From Abelmoschus esculentus (taxonomy: Eukaryota; Streptophyta; Magnoliopsida; Malvales; Malvaceae), in assembly GCA_035048815.1 (NCBI GenBank), contig JAUCBN010000017.1, positions 6,816,936 through 6,880,935 of the forward strand: a stretch of DNA of 64,000 bases, read 5' to 3'. This document shows positions 54,075 to 64,000 of the stretch, piece after piece. The stretch's first letter is position 1; each line of letters starts with the position of its first letter. Position numbers and translations under genes: made by a program. A model generated the notes under the pieces. The model saw only the letters and a list, made by a program, of their open reading frames with translations, ran no database searches and was not told the DNA's origin.

Positions 54075-56630
54075 AAATAATGTCGATTCATTGAGATCAT
54101 AATTTTTTGGTTTTATAATTAATCGTATAAAATTAAATTATATATTTGTCGTATTTTAAGAACAAATCGATTTATTTTGTTTTCTATGATTTGATTTTGG
54201 TTTTTCGCCAATCCGGTTGTTTTTCCTTTTCCAATGGATTAACATTCATGTTTTACGATAAATATATATTTCCGTGATTCAGTTTGGTTTTACGTTCATG
54301 GGTTTGAATCGATTAATTAAGAAATCATAGAAATCAATCTAGATTTATATGAAGATTTTATCCGCATGAAAATTTATTTATTTTTTGTTGCTATTAATTG
54401 AAAATTAAATTTTAAGTTTGGATTCCAATTACTTCAATAGTAGCAATTTACTTTATTTTTATGAAATATATATTTTAAATATATTTCATTTAAAATATGT
54501 ATTTACTTTGGTTGGATCAAATTTTAGTTTTGATCATTGGGTATTAAGTTAAATTCGGTTAGATCAAAATTTTAGTTTTGATCGTTAGTAATAAAATTTT
54601 TTAATTAATTTTGGCTTTGTCATGATAAATTTATCATGATTCAAAAAATTATTATACGAATTACTTATTTGTATGATATTTTTGTATTTTGTTTTTATTT
54701 AAAGATTAAATGTTTTGATCGAATTTAGTTTTGGTAAAAACATATTTAAGGAATTTTTGAAGAACAATCAAAGATTTCGGTTATTTGGATTCTGATAGCC
54801 CCATTAAGACAACCTTAATTTGTTTTATTTTGAAAACTCAAGTGTTATCAGAAATTTCAACTTTGACTGTTATAAATATTAAGTTTGAATATTGGTATAT
54901 TTATATTATATATTTTAAGATAAATTAATTGAAGCATTAAGTCACCAAAGTGATCTTTATTGTGGAAATTATTTTATTTTAAAACACAGAAGATTTTGTG
55001 CATGTAATTCAGTTTATGCTAATACTAATCGGCCCAAAGGAAGATTTTTGTTTAACATATTCTTATTATCAATGTTTGATTGCTACATCAAGATATCACT
55101 TACAAATTAATATTTTTTTAAAAAATATTATTGGAGTGTTCGATATCTTGTGATAAAGTTACATTTATTCAAATTTATTATTACTTTGGTTATCTTTTAT
55201 CTTGAGTAAAAGATAAAATTAAGAAAAATATTTTGAAACAATTAAATTCATATTTTGGCTTCGGATATCTAATATTTTAATAGATTAGTTGAAACATAAT
55301 ATCACCAAATTGACTGCTTTTGTGTAGGTTAGTTTATTTAAAATATTAAGATAATTATAGGTCTTTGTAATTCATGCGTTTATTAATTGACCCAAAGGAA
55401 AATTAATATTTGGCAGAATTACAATGACAACTATGGCGATAAATGTGTAACAATTATATGGTATTTTATATGAACAATATGTTGGTCTAAAGATTAATTT
55501 ATTGTTTGACATAGTTTATTGTCAATGTTTGATTGCTACATCAAGAGTACCGCTTACAGTTAATATTACTGTCCAAAGACTTGATATTAATGTTGTGCTT
55601 GGTATATTTAGGGGAACTAGGCATTATTTTAAATTTATTGTTTACTTATGGATATTTATGTGAGCTTGTTTATTTACTTATTTTTGTTCTATCTTTAGGT
55701 AATTTATCTTTGTTATAATATCTGTTGAATACATTCTACACTTATGTTTAGTGAAATTAATTTCAAGAAATAGAAAAGACACTTATATATGGTATTTGGT
55801 GGTATGAACATAGAACTTGCACTTAGTGAATAACAACTTACACCTCTCACGACGGTAAGCATTCATAAATAAGTTTTTGAGAGGTGAGTTTATTCAAGTT
55901 GCATAAGTCTAGTGATCATAAAGTATAATATTTTAGAAACTTTTAAGAGCACAAATCTAAAGAAATTATTCATATTAAGGTTTTCTATTGAGAAAAAATT
56001 ACTATTTTTTAAAGATTAACATGACATCACTTTTGGTTTACTTGATGTCTATGAAGTATAAGGATCAAGGAAATATGAGGGAGTATATTATATTGCTTCA
56101 AATCTTAAGGCACATAAGATCAAACTTTATAACAATTGATTGTTCTTATAATTTTAATATAGCTTCCTATACAATTTAACTAATTCAAAATTAGTTACAA
56201 TTATTAAAGGAGAAATAAACTTCAAATGAGATTATTTCTCATTGTGTTAAAGAGGAAGAATACTCAATCAATTAGTGTTCTTTGGTTAGTGTCTCTAAGA
56301 ATAAGGGCAATAAAAAAATATATTAGAATGAAGTTATTAAGGGTCCTGCTCAAAAGGAATAACAATAAGTTTTAAAGTTTTGATTCTTTTGTATAAGCTA
56401 GGATAAATGTAAAAAAAAAGTAAACTTAAAAAATAAGCAACTACTTAGGTTATTTTGAGTGATCAATGAGTTGTAAAGTTTATGATCCCACAATTAAGAT
56501 TATTTTAATGAGAGATTTATAATTATTTTTTAGGATGTTGAGTTTGGAGGGAGAATAAGGTTAGATACATTGTTGTTAAGGAGGAATTAAATTAATCTAC
56601 TATCACTTTTGACGATGTTTAGGTTTTGAC
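54075..56630 (+). other. Copia interior, gag-protease-integrase region not recognisable
   Basis: AT-rich sequence with no clear motif. A two-copy segment ('tgtttgattgctacatcaag' at about 55072 and 55526, each followed by a similar 'taccgcttaca'/'atcacttaca') indicates an internal duplication. Gag, protease and integrase should lie here but are decayed or replaced. Confidence 0.45.
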
Positions 56631-56639
56631 ACCTATCAT

Positions 56640-57250
56640 TAATCAAAAAGTGAATCAAGTACATCAGTAAAGCAATGTTGAACAACTTTCATTCAAGATA
56701 AGGTAATTATTTTTTTGAAAAACAAACTCAACAACCTCAAAAAGTGTCTTTTAAAAAATCCATGAGAGAAAGGAGAAATACTATTAAGGATTATTACTTA
56801 GTATTTTATCAAGAAAATAAGTATAATAAAGGAATGATAGAAAATAACTTAATCAGTTATTTTTATCAAACCATAAAAGTTTTAACTCTCAAAAGTGGAT
56901 AGATATGATTAAAAAAGAGTATAATTTTATACAAGGCAAAAAAGTTTAGGAACTTGTCGCGTTACCTCAAGGTACAAACCAATTGGTTGAAAATTAATAT
57001 TTAAAACCAAGAGGGATGTAAATGATAATCTGGACAAGTATAAGGCATGTCTTGTATCTAAAGGATATACTCTAAAAGAAGATATTGATTTTGTAGAGAC
57101 TTTTCTCTTAAGTTATACTGAAAGACTCTTTCAAAATAATCTTGACACTTGTTTCTTTTAATCTTGAGCTACATAAGATAGATGTTAAGCTTGTGTTTTC
57201 AATGACAACATTGAATAAATTAATTATATGGTACAATCATTGATTTGTGT
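56640..57250 (+). pseudogene. Copia reverse transcriptase remnant
   Basis: With frame changes, 56940-57110 reads as the start of copia RT: 'ELVALPQGTNQL', then 'NLDKYKACLVSKGYTLKED' and 'DFVETF'. These follow the family order W-E-L-V-x-L-P-x-G, K-A-R-L-V-A-K-G-Y-x-Q, I-D-F-x-E-T-F. The 'IDVKL' near 57180 stands where the first catalytic Asp lies. Stops are frequent and YVDD was not found. Confidence 0.7.
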
Positions 57251-57479
57251 CTAATGACACAAAATTAATGAATGTAAATTAAAGAAATACATCTATGAGT
57301 TTAAGTTTAACTCTCATTAATGAAATTATAAATTTTATATTGATTATCTCATTCGATTTTGAGATAAATTTAGCTAAAAATTGTATGTATTACAAGTTTA
57401 GTGAGAGTAAATCAAGTGATACTCAAATTACTAAAGAAGACAATTTTTTTTAGTGCACTACAAGTAACCTTGAAATTTA

Positions 57480-58020
57480 TAAAATAAAAAAGATTTTATA
57501 AGCTATGGAGAATCTAATTTATGCTTAAGTATGTATGCATTTGGATATTGCGTACATTATTAGAATGTTAGACAAATATTTAAGTAAATCTAATATGGAC
57601 CGTTAGATAGTAGCCAAGAGAGTTATGAAATATCTTTAGAGAACAAAAATTTTATACTCACATATTGAAGTTCTGGTAAGTTAGAGATCATCAAGTTTAC
57701 AGGCTTCGATTCTACTAGAATATTGATGTAAAAGACTCTGTCACATGAGCTGCTAATTATAGATTGAATAGAAAGATCACTTTAGTTATTTTGTGACAAT
57801 AAATATGCATCATTTATTCTATAAACAATAGGAACACTTTAAAATTTTCTTTCTAGTTGTTAAAGAAAATTCAGAGTGTTTGTGTGTCTATAGAGCATGT
57901 TAGTACAAACTCCATAATTGTGCACTTATTGAGAAACTATGACCCTAAGTCTTTCATGAGCATACTGCTCATGCAGGTGTAATATATTTAAGTATATTCA
58001 GTTTTAGTGGGAGTTTGTAA
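57480..58020 (+). pseudogene. Copia RNase H remnant
   Basis: Readable blocks are 'LDIAYIIRMLDKYLS' (family R-P-D-I-A-Y-x-V), 'AKRVMKYLQRTK' and, near 57880-57990, 'SIEHV' and a terminal 'AHAG'-like end that match the last part of copia polyproteins. The S-G-Y and S-T-x-E-A-E blocks are lost or unreadable. It ends about 410 bases before the polypurine tract. Confidence 0.65.
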
Positions 58021-58417
58021 TTTTGATAAATGCTCGTTCGTTTTAGACACAATATCGATTACTTTAGTTTAAGGTTAATTTCTGCAGAAATAAAGTTATT
58101 TTGGCTTATTCACACTCTGAATTCAATAAAGTTTGATCTCACTAAAGTTTAGGAGGACCAGTTGGAAATAGGCATGTTCGGTTCACATTTACATGTAATT
58201 TCCATGCTACGTATCCATGATTGATCTATGTCATTTGATTATATTTTTATACGTTACCATTGATATGTCCAGTCATAATTGATATGATGAAGACCGCTTT
58301 GATCCTATATGGATATAATTGATGGACGAGATTGTTTTAGAATACCTATTATATAATAGCAAAATTTTGAGCTCATAAGATTATACATTTGTCAAGAAAC
58401 ATATGTTGCCCAAGTGG

Positions 58418-58432
58418 GAGATTGTTGAATTA
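58418..58432 (+). other. Copia polypurine tract
   Basis: CCCAAGTGGGAGAT immediately precedes TGTTGAATT, the usual copia layout. Confidence 0.75.
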
Positions 58433-58869
58433 AAATTCAATAATAGTGGGCACATATGTATAATGTATATTGCTATTATAAAATTTAACACATAATTAAG
58501 TGACCAATTTATGTTACACGTGTTATAGATATTAAATTATCATGGAATTAAAAGTGTAGATACCGTAAGGTGTATTTATAATTTGATGAGGGACAGAGTT
58601 ATAAATACTTAATAGTTGGTTATTAAATCAACTATATAAATGGGTTATGGTCCCAAAGAATTAGGTCAACTTGCATATCTCTTTTCTTCGTCTGAGAGTT
58701 ATGCCGCAAGAGAAAACCTAACTTCTTGGAAGATCAAACCCTCTGGAAAAATTTTATCGATTAATTCAGGTTCACTTCCTCATTCAGTTTATTTATTTTA
58801 TTATTCTTGATGATTTGACATATAGATCTTGGTTTTATATTCGCATCGAATATTTTTTTAATTCTAACA
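58433..58869 (+). repeat. 3' LTR of the decayed copia
   Basis: 437 bp matching 53612-54058 with few differences. Confidence 0.85.
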
Positions 58870-58874
58870 TTAGT

Positions 58875-61415
58875 GAGTTAAGAGAGAGATTGATGCTGTC
58901 AAGAAAGCTCTGGAGTTTGATCGAGCTTAAGAGGTTAGCTAGTGAAAGAGGGCAACTGATGTATTTGGGTAAATTCTTGAACCTTCCATGAACCTTCACT
59001 TGAATTAAAGCATTATAATTGTACTTAAACATGTTAATAAAGAATTTAGTGGCTGGAATTGAGGTTAGAAGTACTGAAATGTTGATTCAATTGTTAGCTA
59101 ATGTGATAGAAAGTTCATGAACAGAAACTATTTTAGTAACCTTTAAGTTTAGAAACTGTTTTGATACTTCTAATGATATGGGAATGTAATTGAATGGTAA
59201 AAATCATTTAAGTGGCTGGAAAACTTGTTTAGAATCATGAATTAAAGAATTGAACTAGTTGGTACAATGTTTATAAGCTGAAAATGGCATTAGAGGTAAA
59301 CTAGTTACATGGAAGGTTCAAAACTGATGGCTGGAGTATTCTTGAGAAATTGAATAGCTTAGAGGCTGAATTGGTGAGACTTGTGCAGGTGAAATTTGTT
59401 AGAAATTGAGTCTTATAATGAACGGAAGCCTATGAAATATCTGTTGGAATGAAGAATATAGGCCTTAAACAATAAGCTGGTTGAATCCGTCAAGAATGTC
59501 TTATTTTGGGCAGAAACTTTGAAAGTTCACCTAGATTGATGTAGGTGGTATTTGAGGCTGAAAAATAGTAGTCTAAGACTTATATGAGTTTACTTTAATT
59601 GAAAAAAAATATATCACCTCGATTGGATTTGTAGAATGGAAGATATATGCAGATTAGTAAAAGGTGTACAAACTGTTTCGAAAATTTGGAAAGACTTTCT
59701 TGAATTGAAATCTGATATTGATTGATAAGGAAATAAAATTCAAGCCTTACATGGTTTTGTAGATAATTTTATTAACTTTCCAATGGTATAAGGTAGGCTA
59801 AATTTGGATAAGCATGCTAAAATATATACTAAAAACATTGAAAGGTAGTCAAGCTGTCTAGAACTGGACATAATCAAATTTAAATCCGTAAATCACATAA
59901 AATAATAGACCAATTTTCCTTTAACGAATTGTAATGCCTCTTTTATGATTGTTTGATATGTTAGAGGTTCAAAATGGAGTGGACAGTGAAGAGGAGTGAG
60001 GCTTGAGCAAGCAATAAGAAGGAACAGAAGGATCACTTAACTGCTCGAAAAATCAGTGAGTGTAGCTAATCTAGGTCCTAACCACTCTCCTTAACATGAA
60101 TTGCGTGAAGTTTGATTAATTAAATATTTGGTAACAAGGAAAGGAGGATTAAATGTGTATGAAAACTTATGTGAATGCCATGATCGAATGTGTGTGCATA
60201 GCTTTGCTTGGAGATGTAAAGGGTAAGTGAAATGATAGGCTAATGGCTTAAAAGCAAGGCATGTAAAGCTTGCATCAAATGTGTGTGAGTGAAGTATCAT
60301 ATGCTTGAATGTTACATAAATTTCATGATAGGTGATGACCTTAAATGATATGTAATGGCATGAACTTGATTAGTATCGACTTGAATTGATTAGTAATGAC
60401 ATGAGATAGCATAAGATAAGATGTTAGCACGAAATGATCGAATGACTTTGCTTCTGGATTGTAAACAACTTGTTTGTCGTGTTTAAAAATTTAAAGATCA
60501 TATAAGACCTTGGTTGATTAGTAGTCCTTAGGTAGAAGGGCATGCCTTATAGTCATTCAGCTCATTATATGGTCAGGTCGGTGGTTAGCCACCTAGATGC
60601 CTGAAGGTGGTTAGTCACCTTGTCATATGATTGATGGTATGTCACCATTGATGCTATGCATCCTCTGTGGTGTTGAGACACCTTGATATCTTGTGTATCC
60701 AAAATAAAATGTCACATATTTGACTTGGTAATCAAGTCTATTACTCAACCAAGGCAATACTTTATAAAGACTTGAAATTGAAATCAATTACATAAAATGA
60801 TATGATTTACATGAACTGATATGAAAAGCATAATGAGAATACTTGTGTTGACATGAGTATCATGATATGACATGAAAAGCATATTAGTAATGCTTATATA
60901 ACATAAATACATGATAGAAATGTTTAACTTGATATGAGTCATATGAGATGACATGAAAGCATGATAGAATCGTTTAACATGATATGCTTAATAAGAAATG
61001 TCATTTAAAGTATATTTGAAATACTAAATTGGTATGAGTTTCATAAAATATCATGGGAAGCATGTAATAGACAACATATGTACTTAGTTAAATGACATAA
61101 GAAATGAACTAGAATTTTATATGCTTAAATACGAGAATTGAACAACTTGTATTCTTGTTGGTACGATTAGTAACTAACATAGAGAGCTTAAGTGCTATAA
61201 TAAAATGAATTGGACATCTTGTTACAAGATAATATGATTCAAAATAGGATCTAGGAAGCCTACAGGTTTAAGTATATGACATGGATAGCACATGTGTTTA
61301 ACGAAATGACTTGATTACATGACATAGAAATTTATATACTTAAGTGTATAAAACGAACAATATGTATACCTAGTTAATTGACTTGTAACATGACATATAA
61401 AGCTTAATTTCTTAG
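58875..61415 (+). repeat. Gypsy LTR-like sequence ('D'), continuation
   Basis: Its layout resembles the long gypsy LTRs at the left of the window: a unique part, then ATG/CATG-rich sequence and a short-period 'gtggttagccacct'/'gtcacctt' block at 60575-60690, typical of the repeat block in such LTRs. It is cut by the next copia at 61416. The LTR reading is an inference; no 3' terminus is visible. Confidence 0.35.
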
Positions 61416-62283
61416 TGTGGGAAATAAAGTAATGCTTGAATCCCACATGGATAAAACATACCTTTAGGAATGGGTATTTATTAAGGCATTCCTCTACTTC
61501 CTTATTGAGTGACAGAGAACAAGGGAGTCCCTTGCGTGTCGTTGTCGTTCGTCCGGCTCGGGTTGTGATCGTGATCTTGGTTTATCTTCTTTAGAGAAAG
61601 TCAATATGAACTTTTCTCTTTATTTATTGCGAAATACGAAAGGTTTCTTCTGCAATCACTCTGTTTTTATAGGTAGTATGGGTACTGTTCTGATTGATTT
61701 AAAATTCTCCTTGAATTTTAAATAAATAATCAAACAGATTTGATAACAGATTAATCCGAGATTTTAATGGATATATAATCTGTTAACTGAGATTTTATTT
61801 GTTAACCGATCTAAAAATAGATTATCCGAGATTTAAATAGATTCTATTTGTTATTTTTTTAGAATGTTTTAAATTTAATTAATTTAAATTTAAAAATAAA
61901 TCAGATAAAATCTGATTGGTGTATGATTATACCCTCACGTTCGGCCTATAAATATGAAGCAAATTTCTCAGTTTTCATCATCCCATTCAGTGTTCACTGT
62001 CTTATCTTGAGAGAAAATCTAAGAGCATTCTTTTGTCGACTGTGCGTTACGACGAGCATTTTCTCAGCAGTCCACTCAAAACTTTGAGTGTACATTTTTT
62101 GGAGGATCGTGTTAACCTTCGGGGGGACATCCGCCTAAAGTAGCGAGTACACATATCGGGACGATTTATTTCTAAAGCAGTGATCTCCATACCACGACAC
62201 GGTCAAGTCTTCCACAGTTCGTTAATTATTTTTCTTCCTGTCAGTGCTAACGCCCTGTTTTGCAGTATTTATTTTTCAACAAT
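61416..62283 (+). repeat. Probable 5' LTR and leader of the right-edge copia
   Basis: Starts TGTGGGAAATAAAG and may end near 'tttcaaca' (62283), but no standard primer site follows, so the LTR end is uncertain and part may be leader. 'ccctgttttgcag' near 62262 looks like a 3' splice site. Confidence 0.4.
61947..61954 (+). promoter_or_regulatory. Candidate TATA box in the copia LTR
   Basis: TATAAATA in 'ggcctataaatatgaagc', a strong plant TATA match about 360 bases before the gag start. Confidence 0.5.
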
Positions 62284-62307
62284 TTAGAAACAAATCCTTT
62301 TTGCAAA

Positions 62308-63951
62308 ATGTTAGTCGCTTTGGATAAGTTGGTTCCAGATCTATCCAAATTAGATGTACTCGACGGGAACAATTATCATAGATGGTCCTAACGTATCATG
62401 ATCCTTTTTGAACAACTAGATCTCGACTATCTATTCTTTAATCCTTCTCTGATAGATGATCCAGAAGGTACTGCCGAAGTTGATGCCGTCATTGACATGG
62501 GCAAATATGTCAAGGACAATAAAACAGTGCGAGGCCATCTCTTAATTCACATATCAAACAAAATGTTTGACATGTTTTGCAAAGAGAAAAATGCAAAAAA
62601 GATTTGGGATACTCTTGAAATGAAGTATGGAGCTAATGATGCTGGAATTAAGAAATATGTCGTTGGCGAGTGGCTACAGTTCCAAATGTCCGTTGATAAA
62701 CCAATAATGGAATAATTCCATGATTATGAGAAGCTGGTTTTAGACATTTTGGCTAAAGGTATAAAAATGTGTGAAGTCCTTCAAGACAATGTTCTGATTG
62801 AGAAATTGCCTAAGTTTTGGTCTGACTACCGTAACTCCCTTAAGCACAAGAAAAAGGACATTCCATTGGTGGAGCTGGTGAGGCATATGGAAATCGAGGA
62901 AGCCGACCGTTTGAAAGATACAGTTTTCAACTCTAATGATCAATTTAATTTTAAGGCTAACTTAGTTGAATCTAGTGGTGCATCAAGGTCCAAACCCAAA
63001 AGGGTGATGAAAAGGGGTTATTAAAAGAATCCCACCAAACCTCAAAAGTTCACGAACTTTAAGAGGACAACCAATATAAAGGCCTCGGGAAAGCCCACCA
63101 CATGATATATGTGCGGAAAGGTTGGACACAAAGCCTACCAGTGCCCACGTCGCTCAGACCGCTTGAATGACAATAAACCACAAGAGAATGTTGCAGAGGA
63201 TAATGATGATATCATTGCAGCAATCATCTCAGAAGTCAATCTGGTGGAAAATCATGTTGAATGGGTGGTTGACATTGGTGCTTCTAGGCTTAAAAGGGAA
63301 TTGTTCACCGAGTTCGAGGATGGGAACAAAGGAGAACAAGTGTACAAGAGAAATTCTAGCAGTTCAGATGTGCTAGGTAAAGGCAAAGTTTTACTCAAGC
63401 TGATTTTTGATAAAATTTTATTTTTAAATAATGTCCTATATGTACCTGCCTTGCGTAAAAATTTGATCAATGGTGGTTTGTTGAATAAGACAGGCGTTGC
63501 AGATAAAATTATACTTTCCCGTAATGGTGATTATGTTGGGAAAGGATTTTTAAATGGGGGTTTATTTGTAATCGAAACTGAGTTTAATGAGAATAAAGCC
63601 ATCACTTCTGCTTATACTATTGAATTCTTTGGTATGTGGCATGTTAGATTAGATCATGTGAATTCTTACTCTCTAAAAAAACTCATTAAGATGAAGTTAT
63701 TACCTAATCTAGACGAAAGTGACTTTAATAAATGTGAAATTTGTGTAGAAGTCAAGCATACTAAACCATCCTTCAAGACTGTTTTTAAAAGAAAAACTGA
63801 ATTGTTAGAACTTGTTCACACAGATCTAAAAGACTTTAGAAACTTTGAGAGTAAAGGAGGAAAACACTACTACATCACTTTTATAGATGATTACTCTAGA
63901 TATACAAAGGTTTATCTTTTTAGAACTAAAAATCAAGCTAAAAACTTATAA
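62308..63951 (+). pseudogene. Copia gag-protease-integrase polyprotein with four stops
   Basis: From the ATG at 62308 one frame runs to 63951. Gag: 'LDGNNYHRWS', 'AKKIWDTLEMKYG' (UBN2 pattern), 'IEKLPKFWSDYRNSLKHKK' and 'EADRLKD'. A zinc knuckle 'CGKVGHKAYQC' lies at 63112-63144 (CxxC first Cys in 'MCGK' reading). Protease: 'WVVDIGASR' where the family has D-T-G-A-S, so the active-site Thr is Ile, and the next His is lost. Then 'LNNVLYVPALRKNLI', the pre-integrase block ('MWHVRLDHVNSYSLKKL', 'CEICVEVKHTKPSF') and the integrase start ('LVHTDL', 'YYITFIDDYSRY'). In-frame stops lie at 62389, 62713, 63022 and 63103; a one-base shift near 63947 ends it, after which 'YKAEVENQLNKKIKR' is readable to the window edge. 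Confidence 0.88.
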
Positions 63952-64000
63952 AGCAGAAGTTGAAAATCAACTTAATAAGAAGATAAAACGTGTTAGATCT

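Larger units (their letters stand above)
53612..58869 (+). mobile_element. Decayed copia element
   Basis: LTRs of about 440 bp (53612-54058 and 58433-58869) run TGTTG(G/A)ATT..TCTAACA. The flanks are ttaga (53607-53611) and ttagt (58870-58874), a duplication with one mismatch. A primer site and a polypurine tract fix + orientation. The interior keeps RT and RNase H remnants near 56.9-58.0 kb, all with stops and frame changes. The LTRs differ at only a small number of positions by eye, which contrasts with the damaged interior. Confidence 0.82.
61416..64000 (+). mobile_element. Copia element, 5' part, runs off the window
   Basis: A probable 5' LTR and leader (61416-62300) are followed by a gag-protease-integrase frame on the + strand. 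The 3' half lies outside the window. The coding part is in one frame over 1.6 kb apart from stops, so it is less decayed than the copia at 53612. Confidence 0.75.

Noticed and set aside
1..64000. tRNA, rRNA or snRNA genes
   Set aside because: No cloverleaf with conserved A and B boxes or rRNA block was recognised on either strand; a tRNA scan would be the proper test.

Overview
The window looks like a plant chromosome, most likely a eudicot and possibly cotton-like (the species is an inference from style, not a search). It is AT-rich, gene-poor and built from nested LTR retrotransposons, solo LTRs and Mutator-like MITEs. I find one intact protein gene, an intronless GT47 (MUR3-like) xyloglucan galactosyltransferase at 39167-40804 on the + strand. 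Everything else that codes is transposon-derived or a broken captured gene fragment.

Layout. 1-16.7 kb: remains of a Sirevirus-like copia (5' LTR piece, decayed primer site and gag near 1.1-2.7 kb; probable 3' LTR at 15936-16687). It is filled with gypsy LTRs: a solo LTR (6845-9821) and a 1.3-kb TG..CA element with a perfect CTTAT target duplication (10058-11382), both lodged in an older LTR that ends at 12154 next to a primer site. 18.3-35.7 kb: a four-level nest. The outer layer is a short-LTR chromovirus-type gypsy element (18303-35661, TSD TATTA). It keeps only a gag start and a pol tail; the middle is replaced by intron-free fragments of two host genes, a palmitoyl-protein thioesterase and an apyrase. 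The apyrase fragment is split by a 14.9-kb Tat/Ogre-type gag-only element (20130-35068, TSD GCATC, - strand) with tandem-repeat arrays in its 3' part. That element holds a rearranged, gag-less copia (27306-32173, TSD GTAAC) whose two outer ends are both U3 ends in inverted orientation. 35.7-44.6 kb: MULE-type foldback elements, two with perfect 9-bp target duplications, surrounding the GT47 gene and a dimeric ~370-bp tandem array just downstream of it. 44.6-53.0 kb: a Tekay/Del-type chromovirus (- strand) with nearly identical LTRs but a heavily broken polyprotein, cut on the right by another LTR. 53.0-64 kb: that gypsy LTR-like sequence is interrupted by a decayed copia (53612-58869) and then by the 5' part of another copia that runs off the window.

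Working together: only the GT47 enzyme is likely to do cell work, as a Golgi type II membrane glycosyltransferase in xyloglucan side-chain synthesis. The elements form a layered insertion record: LTR pairs are more alike toward the inside of the 18-36 kb nest, as expected if the outer layer is oldest. Several elements have well-preserved LTRs around badly broken coding regions, which suggests they last moved using proteins from other copies. All alignments were made by eye; boundaries without a target duplication are approximate.
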